A stretch of 64,000 nt of DNA from Kingdonia uniflora (taxonomy: Eukaryota; Streptophyta; Magnoliopsida; Ranunculales; Circaeasteraceae), in contig JACGCM010001796.1 in NCBI GenBank assembly GCA_014058105.1, forward strand, positions 1,612,001 to 1,676,000, written 5' to 3'. The notes beneath the pieces are model-generated. The model made no database searches and was not told where the DNA came from. It worked only from the letters and a program-made list of their open reading frames with translations. Below are positions 11,001-21,936 of this stretch, piece after piece; position 1 is the stretch's first letter; each line of letters opens with the position of its first letter. A program made the position numbers and the translations under genes.

Positions 11001-14000
11001 ATGGATGTGATTTATTAACCGACAGTTAGCGAGATATATTTACTAAAGAAACAACATAGTGACTGGAATAATTTGAGAAGAAAATATACCTTATTCTCAG
11101 AGAGAAAATTCTGGAAAGAGCAAGAATTAAGTACTGTATCCTTCTCTAGGGAGAAAATTTTCTTCGCAATTGAGAGCTTAGTAGCCATAGTAGCATCGTA
11201 ATCAACAGCCTGCATGATGTAGCCAAATATCAGTTTGTTTCGCGATACACGAAACCCTACCCTACCCACAGACACAGTAGGATTCAATAGTACAAGAAAC
11301 TCCTTTTTCGCATTCTCAGATGAATCACTCCATGTTGCAAGTAACACTTATCTTAAGATAGTAGTGAACATGTATGGGCCTATTGGGTATCACAGAATCC
11401 CAAAAGGAGTTATGATCTCCAAATACCTCAAATATAAACATATACTCAGTGAACCTTGGTTTATAGCTTGGGTTCTATATTTCCATCATATGGATGCTTG
11501 GCAAGAGGTTTTACGTCTCCCCTGTATAACTTCTTATATTTTGACACGAAACTGGTAGGTGCCTCGCCCTCCAGCCTTCAAGGGTGTTATAGTCAGAGAA
11601 ATAAAATAGAACCCCGTATAGGACCAATTGTAAGATCTGATGAAACTAAGATACAATAAGAAACCAGAAAATATCCATCCACAGTATATTGGAATTGTAG
11701 TCAATTAGAATTTGTTTGATAAGATGCGCTTTACGACAAAGCAGCATTTAGCGAGAAGTGTTGGAGTGCATGTGTGTATTTACACATACTACTTTAGTCC
11801 CACATTGGGTAATAATATAATTAGTTTAATGGTCAGAGGCTATGATATAATCTAATTAATCAATTCAAGAGTGAATAATATTCCTCTTCTTATTTATTTC
11901 TATATGGTATCAGAGCGGTTGCGTTCTTGAAGGCAACCTAAAGTTTTCTTGCTGCCGCGGCGGTGGCTATAGCCGTCGCCGAACTGCGAAATAATCCGAT
12001 AATATTTTCTTCTTTGTTTCGTATGTTTGCTTCGAGTTTCGAGAAAACTAAATCTCGTGAAGTTCGTTTCTTTTTTCGTTCGTTTCTTTTATTGCTTCCA
12101 GTAAACATTAAAATCCGTGAACAGTAAATTATCTTTCTTTCCCTCTTCTACAATCGTGAGATACGAAACTCTGCAACTAAGTTCTTATATTGGACTCTAT
12201 TCTTTTATTTTTCAAAAGAACAATTTGTTGGTTGTCAATGTTACTCTTCCGTCTCCCTTCAATGAAGGTTATAGATGTTTAATCTCTGCAATTTTTTGGG
12301 TCGATTATCCTTGCTGCTGCTATACTGCTGGAGTTACTAACTTTTCTTGAGATTAAGGCTTATATCTTCTGGAAAATCCCATATTAATACTACAAATATG
12401 TGATTCAGCTCTTGTTGCAGCAATTTGATCTTTCATGAAATTTGTGGTCTAAAATCAGAAGAAGAAGAAGAAATGGCTTCCTTATTTACCGATTTCCTTA
12501 TTTGTTCTTGGAAGATTCTTGGGATTTGATTTTTTTGGTTGATTTGAGTTGCTCTTAGCCGAGAAATTTCATCAAATAGACTGTGTTCTTCAAAGTTAGG
12601 GCTCAAAAGTTAGTGTTTGAAGCTAAATCGGATCCGAAGGTTTGAATATTCTGAGTAACTTCAGATCTGATTTCCAATGGTGATTTAACTGTTGGTGTTT
12701 TGAGATTCATCTCTGTGATTGATATGAGAAGGATTGGAGGATGAGTTTTTTTTTCTTCGATTGCGCCGATCTATCATCTTATTAATGCTTTCTTTTATTT
12801 ACTATGATTTTTTATCTTTTTCTCAGTGATTTCTATCACTATGTCTAGTGAACTTTCTGTCTTTCACTATGATTTCTTACCTCTTCTTTTAGTCGCTAAT
12901 GCGATTTTGAGGTCGCTTCTTTTCCTGTCGTGAGATGCAATTTTATCTCATTGGATCGGATGAAGATGTTACACTACCTTCCACCTCGATCATGAGATTT
13001 TTGTTTCTTTCCTCGAGCGACTTTCCTACCCTCGAGCGATTCTTTTCTCAAGAGATTCTCTTATCCTCTAGTAATTATCTTAGATTTATTCTATTATTTC
13101 CTATCGAGAGATGAGATTTCTTTCTTTGGATCGGGTGAAGATGTTAAATTCCTTCCACCACGATTATGATTTCCTATTCCTAATGTGGATTTCTTTGTCT
13201 TGTGACTTGTTTCTTTCCTTCAGTAGATATTATTTTTTTCTCAAATAATTATCTCTCCTCAATATTACCTCGAGTGATCCTCTTCATCGAATAATTCTCT
13301 TACCTCAACGTCTCTTCAATATATTTACATTACCCTCGAGTAGTAATATTGGCAAGTCGGTTAGTGTCGCCGATTTCACAAGTACGTGTGGAAAAAATAG
13401 TAAATCGGAATGCCGCCGATTTTACAAGGGATATGTGAAGCTTTGAAGTGTTTCTGCTACTACAAAAAGATTGTCTAGAAGAAGTTTTATCAGTTTTAGG
13501 GGGAGCCTTAATTTTCTTTATTGAGGGAGTGATTGTATATGAGAGACTATCTTTTCTTTTTCTTATTGTAATCCACCTTGACACGAACATTATATGTCTG
13601 TATCAACGTGAAGGGGAGTGTTGGAGTGTATGTGTGTATTTACACATACTACTTTAGTCCCACATTAGGTAATAATAAAATTAGTTTAATGGTCAGAAGC
13701 TATGATGTAATCTAATTAATCAATTCAAGAGTGAATAATATTTCTCTTCTTATTTATTTCTATAAGAAGGACCCAGTCCCTGCAGCAGAGAGGACCCAGT
13801 AACTGCAGCAGTGAGGGCACAGTTACCCCTACATCATTAGGTTTAAGCAAATAGCGAGTGTTAATTTTCCAATTTTTTAACTCTATTATCTTTTTTATTA
13901 TAGCTCCTGAGACTCATACTAATTATAATTTTGAAAAAATTTGGTTTAGTAGGAAAGGAGATAATCTATCCTACCAAAAACATTTCAGCTATGTACAAAG

Positions 14001-17000
14001 TAATGATTAAGTTACTGCAGTTTTCTCAAATAACAAGCAAGAAGGATGAGGTCCTACCTTTCCATCTAATTGCTGTTTGGCATCCAAGATTTCTTGCTGG
14101 AATCACAAAAAGTCAGAAGTTAAAAAGTAACTATAGAAAAGCATGGAATAGCTATGAGAAGCAATCAGGCATCTTGCCATTAACATATTGACAATCAAAC
14201 ATATTGGAAAAGAAAGCACACCTTAATCTCTTCTGACATATTTTTGGAGAGTGCCTGCACTCTGAGATACAAAGGATGGAGTGCACATACAGATAGAGAG
14301 CTGCAAGACCATCATGTTGGAAAATGAAAGTTCATTAGTGGTTTAAAATGCCAATTTGTTCAAGTCACCAAAAAGCCATGATCAAACAGGAATATTGAGC
14401 TTTTTGTGTCAAACACATACAATAAAGAAGAGTTAGAATTAACTATATAAGAAGCGGTAACAAATGCCATATGAATATTTGTGTATTGGGATCGTTAACC
14501 ACATCAATGCCAGATATCTTATTTTATTCATGTACTATGCATGGTAGTCTTGTGGGGGACTAGATGAGATATATATAACTGTGAATGTCACTAGAGCATC
14601 CAAGCAAGCTTTGAGAGCTTCTGTGACGAATGTTTTATTGTCTTAGGAAATTAATGCAGCAGCTTACAGTTAATCCGCTTATAATCTTGTATTTAAGTGT
14701 GTAATTGTGGTTACACAGGATCAACCTTACTGAAAGCTCTGTGCAATCTTATGAGCAATCCACTCAACCTCCAAGGAACCAATTTGTGACACCCTGAAGG
14801 CGGTTCAATCTTGAAGGTAGAGGGACTGTGATACTTCACATGAGTGGGTGTACTTGAGATGCGCCTAACACGAGTGTGGTGACGGTTGCACCAGTGCTTT
14901 ACTCCCCACTCCCACATCGCTTAAGATTATGTAGGGTGTATGGTCCTTAAGTTAAGATCGCACTATACTTGTCACCGAGACCTTTTGAGGAAAACAAAAC
15001 CCCATATCTCTGTTGAAGGTGGTCAAGTGTGTAGAAATAGATTAGAGGGAGAAAAATATTATTATTGAATTGATTAATTAGGTTACATCATACTCTTTAT
15101 ATATAGGAGAGAGATATTAAACTACTTCTATGAATAACCAATGTGGGGATAAAAGAACATAAAATAGCCCTACTAACAAAGTAGGGATAATATCGTTGCG
15201 CGTAAAGTGGGGTCGTGAGACAATTGCTCACAGAAATATCTTATGACACTCATCTTTAGAACACCGTCTTGCACACAAACAAACTGACTTGCGAAGTAAC
15301 TAATGGAGATAGCAGTCTAAGCACCAATCTCCTAGTCGTTGGTGTCTATGCAAAGATGGAACGACGACAAAGATTTCATTTAATCTTTGGGAGTATAAGT
15401 TGACTTTAACCATAAAATAAAGGGCCATATTTTTTTTTTAATTTCGTATACGTACAATACCAAGTGCCATAGTGGAGAGAGTCAAAGTTGCAAACTCGGC
15501 GGCTCATAAATAATAAGATAACCTATTGAAATAAAGTGAACTATCTCCTAAACTATTTTAGTTGAGTTGTTTGTATCCATGATCTTATCAACTTAAGCGT
15601 TCAACGAAGCCATGTGCATCTAAAGCCAAAAGGTTAAACTTCTTCAATAGTTCAAATAACATTGAAGGTTAACATGGACTTATACCTGTAGGGATATGAA
15701 TCCCACCACATGCCATGAACAGATGTGTCATTGACTGGAAGAAGCTGAACCAAATGAAATCCCGATTCAACTGCCCAGTCTACAAGCAATTTCAGGTCAA
15801 GAAACTCTCCAACTCCGAGATCATCCTCTGACCTAACAGAGAACATGGGGATCGCAACACCAGCACCCCTCCAAGGCATTTCCTGAGAATATTAAAAATT
15901 ATATGAGGGCTCACTTTGAGTTCATATTTCAAATAACATGTAAGTGTTACAAAAGAGAAAGAAAAAAAACAGTTGGTCTAGGTCGATGTAATGATACAGT
16001 AAAAAGTAGATATATCTGTTGTTTTAGAACAATTACCGATATATGAAAATATCTAGATTCTGTTCTATAATAACATGTAAGTGTTACAAAGGAGAAAGAA
16101 AAAAAAACAGTCTGTCTAGGCCGATGTAATGATACGGCAAAAAGTAGATATATCTGCTGTTTTAAAACAATGACCAATATATGAAAATATTTAGATTCTG
16201 TTCTATAATAGATACCGTTCAATATTTGAGTCCATCCCAAATTTGATCCTTGATTGTAATTTAGAAAGCTCAAGTGTCTGTTATATAACTTACTCGAAAA
16301 GAGCCATCTGATAGGTAAATGTAATTAGCTGGCCTTTTTGTCGTTGACTCAACAAAGAGCTCACGATTTGGACCAACTTCCACTGCAATATTTCCTGTTT
16401 TGCCTTTATGACAATAATTGTACGTAAATTTAATGTCAAGGAAAAACAGTGAAGAAGAGAAGCTCCATCACACAATTGGAGCAAGCGAAAGGATATTATC
16501 CAGAGAAGACCAAAAAGAAACGTTGGATTGTCATATCTAACAAAGTTCTGCAAAAGGATATTTTATCTGGAGTTCACTCTTTTTTACTATGCAATCAGCT
16601 TGCCAAAATGAGTCACCGGTATATCGAAGTTTAAGTCCATCCTGAACCTTCCACATTCCCAACTGGTTGGAGCTACCAATCACATAAACCTGCAAAATAA
16701 TTGTCAAAAAAAGGGTCCATAACTTCATTTAACAGAAGAAAAAAAAAAACCCAAGAGATTAGGTAATTAGTATCTTACTGATGCATCTTTTTTGATCCTT
16801 GGGCAACTAATTTTGAAATGAACGACTACTGAATCTGTAAACAACATAAGAGTTTAAAGCAGCACACCAATTGGAAACTGACATAACTATACAGAAAAAT
16901 TCTTAAAAAAAAAAGAACATGCAAGAACAAGAAAGTTTCTTTTACAAAACTCTAGAAGATCACCACTATTTGTAAGAAGAACCCTACATGTTAATATTTG

Positions 17001-18278
17001 CAAAAAGTTGTTTTTGCCATTTTCGAGTTTTCCTATGCCCATCAGTTCAGCACTGAAATAACAATTGACTACTTAATCAAAAACACATTTCAAATGTATT
17101 TTTCACTGAAAAACTACATTTAGGACGATACATATCGTCAAGACCCACAATTCAAACAAATGGAAGTATCCAAATGCTTACATGCTACTTAATGTTCTTT
17201 TTGCAAAAATATTTTGGAACTAAAATATTGTCCACATCCGATTTGAATTTAAGTTATTTTAACAAAAATTCACCACAAAGCTTGAAATCGGCAGGTATAC
17301 CTTCTTGCTTTGAGTTAGCCAGAAAATTTTCTGGGCCTGATTCCGAATCAAAAGTCCAACTTCCGTTACATATAACATTTTTGAAGGCACTTCTGAAAAA
17401 TAGAGCTTCCGAAGCTGTCTGGATTCAAGACACAAGTGCAACTTTCAGGTGATTAATGTGGGAAAATGGTAGCAACTTTACAAGGATATCTTTGGTTACT
17501 ATTAATCAGAAAAGGCAATTAACATACTAGGTGAGAACTGACCATCGAGCATATTCTTGGAGAGGGACTTAAATTAGGAGATCGAATTTCTATACAAACT
17601 TAAGACAAGACAAAGTTTGATTTAAATTAAGGGAAAGGGCAACATAAACTATAATGGTCACAACTAAGGTTGTTCTACAGCGCATAGTGGAATGGAAGAT
17701 CAAGATTAGTACAACCAACCGCACACATTTGAGTTGAATTGTTGTTGTTATAATAAGGATCTCATTATACATAGCATGCATAAATATTCCTAGGTATCAC
17801 AAGTTCACACCATAGTCATAAATTAGGTTTAGAACTACAGCTTAGCAGTGCCGATTGCCCGTTTCAGGGTGAACGAAGTATATAACTTCAACTACCACAA
17901 AAAAAATGATGCATTCAACAATACCTGCCAAAGATCATGAAGCTCCACCACTTCTCCATCCCGAATCCCTTCAGGCACAACAACTTCGCGCTTCTTCCCC
18001 GCTTCCCATCTCAAAACATTCTTACTATCATCCACCAAATAATAACTATACTCACATTTAAACCCAGTAGAAACAGTAACTGTTCCACTCCATACCAGCT
18101 CATCTCCTTCATGAGATGGACTCAACAACACACCTTGCTTCACATTCCATAAACCAACCACAGGTTCAGAACCACACACCAGAATCCTCTCACCCCAGTT
18201 AGTAAAATAAGGCAATCTAAAGCTCAAACTCACTGTACGCAACTTATTTTTCCCAGAAACCAATCCCAGACCCACCAT
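5037..18278 (-). CDS. DPE2: 4-alpha-glucanotransferase DPE2 (disproportionating enzyme 2), 22 coding exons
   Basis: Cytosolic transglucosidase (GH77) that uses maltose exported from the chloroplast at night, moving one glucose to a heteroglycan and releasing the other. Exons in transcript order: 18278-17925, 17418-17301, 16834-16779, 16689-16562, 16423-16294, 15882-15686, 14300-14222, 14096-14058, 11209-11090, 10938-10837, 10580-10497, 9509-9267, 8864-8739, 8621-8547, 8445-8374, 8188-8069, 7902-7805, 6886-6727, 6548-6450, 5852-5655, 5552-5459, 5257-5037. They total 2913 bp in one open frame, 970 codons plus stop, against about 955 in Arabidopsis. Two N-terminal starch-binding CBM20 modules (about 10-118 and 160-262) precede the GH77 domain, which carries the family's insertion. 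The nucleophile motif YRIDH (Asp near 561) and the acid/base motif ACGEDLG (Glu near 756) are intact. All introns are GT-AG except intron 4, an AT-AC intron. No stop or frameshift was found, so the gene looks functional despite the mobile DNA in its introns. Confidence 0.96.
6308..6367. repeat. Two direct 30-bp repeats in DPE2 intron 19
   Basis: GAATATGGATRTACCTGGTT and the following TCACCCAATT occur twice back to back, with one A/G difference. The repeat lies between exons 19 and 20. Confidence 0.85.
6918..7800. repeat. Repeat-derived insert in DPE2 intron 17 with TTCGAACGA palindromes
   Basis: Between 7199 and 7502 the palindrome CGTTCGAACG and close variants recur about eight times, generally in pairs 20-30 bp apart (clear sites near 7309, 7397, 7468 and 7489). 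The right part (about 7560-7790) reads like the R/U5 portion of a retroelement LTR. No reverse transcriptase or gag motif is present. I cannot place its ends. The same palindrome cluster recurs at 62074-62232. Confidence 0.5.
11759..13764 (+). mobile_element. Small non-autonomous LTR retrotransposon (TRIM/LARD-like) in DPE2 intron 8
   Basis: Two near-identical 146-bp LTRs (11759-11904 and 13619-13764) begin TGTTGGAGTG and end TTTCTATA. The five bases AGAAG flank both outer ends (11754-11758 and 13765-13769), a perfect target-site duplication. The primer-binding site TGGTATCAGAGC follows the left LTR directly (11905-11916), as in copia elements primed by initiator tRNA-Met, and a purine tract AAGGGGAG precedes the right LTR. 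The 1.7-kb interior has no gag or pol frame, so mobility would depend on proteins from elsewhere. The interior repeats a block including GGATCGGRTGAAGATGTTA near 12955 and 13125, and CTCGAG-containing motifs. It sits antisense to DPE2, and the LTRs differ by only a few bases, so insertion was fairly recent. Confidence 0.92.
15030..15232 (-). mobile_element. LTR-like block related to the intron 8 element, opposite orientation (DPE2 intron 6)
   Basis: Read on the minus strand this block aligns in order with the 146-bp LTR of the 11759 element: the CCCACATTGG box, AGTTTAATA, CTAATTAATCAATTCAA, then an AATAATATT and CTATTTCTA end. It is longer and diverged. Ends TG...CA are plausible at 15232 and 15030 but I found no target duplication. 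It may be a solo LTR of a related subfamily. Confidence 0.5.
15933..16209. repeat. 137-bp tandem duplication in DPE2 intron 5
   Basis: The segment starting ATAACATGTAAGTGTTACAA at 15933 repeats at 16070 with about 90 percent identity and no spacer. Both copies lie between exons 5 and 6, so splicing signals are not touched. Confidence 0.9.
16424..16561 (-). other. U12-type AT-AC intron of DPE2 (intron 4)
   Basis: On the minus strand the intron begins ATATCCTTTT, the exact minor-spliceosome donor consensus, carries TTCCTTGAC as a branch site close to the 3' end, and ends TTTAC. Removing these 138 bp joins phase-2 exon 4 (...LQIK) to exon 5 (YNYCHKGKTGN...) and restores the conserved second CBM20 sequence. 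No GT-AG choice does this. Confidence 0.9.
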
Positions 18279-18830
18279 TTCTCACAAACTAAACACCACC
18301 CCAGATTCAATCTATCAAAATTAAGCACACCCCAGATTAAATTTATTCAAATTAAGCAAAACCCAGATACCCCAGATTGAATCTATCAAAATTAAGCAAA
18401 ACCCAGAGTTTTAATATGAGAAAAAATGAGATGGGGACCAATGTTTGATGAAATGAGAGATACCCAGTGGGAAAAAAGCGAAACCCAGTAATGATTTGTG
18501 ATGAAATCGATGGGGGAGATTCAGGAGAAATATAGTGGGGATGTATTGGAGATATTTTGGTAGAAAAAGGAGTCTTTGGAGGTGGGGTTTTGTTTTCAAA
18601 TGAAGAAACAGAGACAAGTCATGAAATGGGAATCACAACTCTCTCACAAACAACAACACAAACACACACTCTTTGGATCTCTCTCTACAAGACTACAAGA
18701 CTACAACAAATATATGATTGAGTGGAGGAGAATGAAAACAAAGGAGGAGGAAGAAATCGATTTCTCGAGTGTTTGTTGCTCAAATGACTCACGAGAGTGA
18801 CAGAGAGGGAGAGAAAGGGAAGTTTTGTTT
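18279..18830 (-). promoter_or_regulatory. DPE2: 5'UTR and promoter region of DPE2
   Basis: Directly upstream of the DPE2 start the minus strand is CT-rich, with a repeated CCCAGATT-type block near 18300-18400 and a GAGAGA/TCTCTC tract near 18675-18820, as is common in plant leaders. I see no clear TATA box. No competing gene is visible. Confidence 0.5.
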
Positions 18831-19129
18831 GATTTAGAGGGTATAACGGGGAATCCAATAAAAATGAGATACACCTGGAGAGTTGTGATCTTGTTTCTTG
18901 TTAATCACGGAAAGTTAACGGCCTTTATTATTATAATTTGCTTTTTCTTTGGACATGTGGCACACGTGTATCACCACCACCACAATCAATTGTTTGACTC
19001 ACCCACTTTTATTATAAAATAAAAAATAAAAACTTTGAGATCACCTCCAGCAAACCAGGGAAACAAACTTTTTGTTTCTTTTTTGCCTACTAGCTACTGC
19101 TATCTATTTTTGCGGTCAGCAGAGTTCAT

Positions 19130-19545
19130 TTTTTGAGCTCGTCCAAGGCATCTCCTTAAGTGCCTCACTACTTTTGAATCCAATGTACCACCTAAGATTT
19201 TCGTCCACCAACAACAGTGTCTTACTGACTTAGATTTGAGTCTCCAAAAGCAAGGTTGAGTTTTGGAATCCTAAACTCAACCTTATTTTTTTACGTCGCG
19301 ATTGAGCGCCTAAGTGTTGGGCGTCTATTTGTTTTCTAATCGTGTATCACCATCACCACAATCAATTGGAGACTCTATTTCCTCCAATTGTTTTTTTCTT
19401 ACAAAAATCCAAGTATTGGGCGCCTATTAAAAAATCAAGTCATGTACTGTTAGAGGAAATAGAGTCTCACTAATTTGGATTTGACTTTTTTTCAACCAAG
19501 TAAGTGAGGCACTTTAGGAAATGCCCTAAGAGATGGACAATGTTC
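19130..19545. mobile_element. Foldback/MITE-like inverted-repeat element
   Basis: Outer arms pair imperfectly: a GGCATCTCCTTAAGTGCCTCAC block near 19148 against GTGAGGCACTTTAGGAAATGCC near 19503. Inner arms GAGACTCTATTTCCTC (about 19370) and GAGGAAATAGAGTCTC (about 19452) are a perfect inverted pair, and a 12-bp hairpin AAGGTTGAGTTT/AAACTCAACCTT lies at about 19252-19285. No protein is encoded. The interior repeats the CGTGTATCACCAYCACCACA block found just outside at about 18966. Confidence 0.6.
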
Positions 19546-21936
19546 GCACGACAGTTATGCACCTCTAAAAGTACAGTAGGCGCATAACGATTGTGCGTTC
19601 TTGAAATGATTTGTTGAGTATATTTACAAGGCTGACATAAATTTCAAGGCCACCCTTTCGGGTGTGTAAGAGTAAAAAAATGGCCCTAAATTATTTTGTT
19701 TACCTAAGGACAAATAAAAGTTTTGTTTAAAGTCCTGACACCCAACTTGAGTCGTATTTCATATTAAAAAATGGCCCTAAATTTTTTTGTTGCTCAAAAT
19801 GGATAGGGTCGGCCCTAATTAAAATAAGTTGCAAATACCATAACTTGAGTTTTTTTTTTTTTTTTTTTTGCAAAAGCAAGCTGATGTTACGCAAAGACCC
19901 CATGACGGCCTTTGTTTCTTGAGGCGTGGTCCAAACCCGCTACGCCAACACAACTTTATTTACTCATTTTGTTTCTTTCCCTGTGACAATGCCCACCACG
20001 CAGGGATGAATCTTTGGATGTGTTTTAATTTGGACCGTTAATTGCGACTGCCGTTGAATTTTAGACCCTACACGAACACGTACTCATCCATCCCGGTAGA
20101 GTCATGAGTACTAAAGCAAGGTACATGCCCCAACTCTACACAAAAGGGTTAAAACACGCATATGCAGTGGTAACTCTATTATGATCACATACAAGGATGG
20201 TCGATTGACATGCCGAAACCACATATATGATCCAAAACAGGTACTTTAGTTTTCATTATTTTGAAGAATGATTCGAACATTTTGCTTAACAAAGACATTA
20301 CATTCTATTAAATTTTCTCCTTATGTATCATTGAAGAAAGTCCCCGTAAAACAATCGTTAATACACGATATATGTCACGGTCGAATGTGCGTTAGCGGCC
20401 CATGTATGAGCTTGATGTTAATCTGATTTGTTGGAAATATAAATGGGTTTACCTCGTTTCCAACAATATACAAATAGTAAAAAATGATAACAGGAGAACA
20501 GATAAACTGGAACTGACGAAGTAACAACAACAACAAATTGGAATAGATTAGAAGATAGTGGTCGAGTCGCGTACTAGGTCGTTTAAGACGTTTCGTGCAA
20601 CTGCGCCAAAGCAAGCAGATTGAGAACACGTTGCCCTAAGGATAAATCGACGTAATGTAAAATGCGGTTTCCCTTTATGGGGAAAGAAACTTCACCAAAA
20701 AAATATAGGAGACCCTTGGGCCCCAGAGTCAGGAAAAGCCAAATCCCAAAGCCCAATCCCGAATCGGGTGTTAACATGTTAAAATAAAAGCTCGCCCACA
20801 CACTCACATGCTTCCCACTTACTCATGTTTACAACCAATGAGTAGGTAAGAGGGTATTTATCTCTTCAAATTTTCAATTCCCTAGCAATGTGAGACTATG
20901 TCCTAAGACCAATATATAAACTACCCATACCGAGAGGTCATGGGTTTGAACCCTCATTGGGTTGGCCTTCATTTTTTAGAGATATACCCAACAATCCCCC
21001 ACAATATCAATAAAAATGTATACGATAAAATATTCGAGTAAGTAGATGTGTCTTTCAATTTAAACATTTACTTTTTAGTGAATATAAAATTAGAGACTAG
21101 AATATATAGTGATTTTCATCTTGAACTCTAAATTCTTAAGGGTAAAAAAATATATATATCACACACAGGTCCTATAGTGCAAAGTTCTTAAAACTAATGC
21201 GTTAATGGCCTTGGGCTCATATTCTAGTCATAATGAAAGCTCTAAAACTAACCCAAGTTCCCATAAGAAGCGGCCCCCACTTCCACAATCATCGACGTAA
21301 GTCTATCAAAGATCCCCCTGAAGGCAACCCACTCCAAATGGAGTATAGTCCTCATTAAGAGTTAAATAACTTATCTAGAATGTAACGCTCTATAAGAATG
21401 GACTACGAGTTAAAATTCCTTTCTTTAATGGATGATTCTCAACAATCACTCTGTGGCTTATTTTTCTCTCTGAACCTATTTCTTGGGATCCCCAGTCTAT
21501 AGGTTAGGTTACCATCTCAACAATCTTTCTCCTCGATCTCTTCCTCAGCAATTTGCCTAACGGCCTTTCTTCGAGCTGCAGGCTCCATAATCACTTCATG
21601 GAATATCTCTGAGTAAAAGTGACGCCCAATCTCAAGTTTCCTTGCCCTCAAATCTAAGCTTTTAAACTACAGTTTAAATTCAGGCAGGTCATAATCATAT
21701 TCTAACAACCCAAAAATCATCTATCGCACTTCAGCTATCTTTATCGCCAACCTTCCTGTAATGGCGTATTTTTCGGGAGGATAATCTTCGTCAATACTTT
21801 TGTAAGGATTATGCAATAATAAATGTAAACTCACTTAATTTTATGTGGAAACTCAGTAAAGTCTGAGAAAAACCATGACCTCGAGGAGGGTTTTGATGTA
21901 AAATCTAATAAGTTGTTAGTTATTACAATTTATTGT
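19546..21936. other. Repeat-like intergenic DNA, no gene
   Basis: No coding frame with family features. About 20580-20998 looks like a decayed copia-type LTR on the minus strand, because it shares its layout (GC-containing block, TATA-like run, ACACTCACA, an ATGTGAGACT box) with the LTR at 48200-48743. GGGTTTGAACCC near 20944 resembles a polymerase III B box. A poly(T) run occurs near 19850. Confidence 0.4.

Noticed and set aside
16537..16728. GT-AG alternatives for the exon 4/5 boundary of DPE2
   Set aside because: Reading on into the in-frame stop or using CAG acceptors here loses the conserved YNYC segment; the AT-AC solution keeps it.
18576..19022. Two plus-strand frames upstream of DPE2
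   Set aside because: They fall in the leader/promoter of DPE2 on the opposite strand and show low-complexity composition.
20935..20960. tRNA-like B box GGGTTTGAACCC (also near 22648 and 48800)
   Set aside because: No cloverleaf or A box at proper spacing, so not tRNA genes; at most SINE relics.
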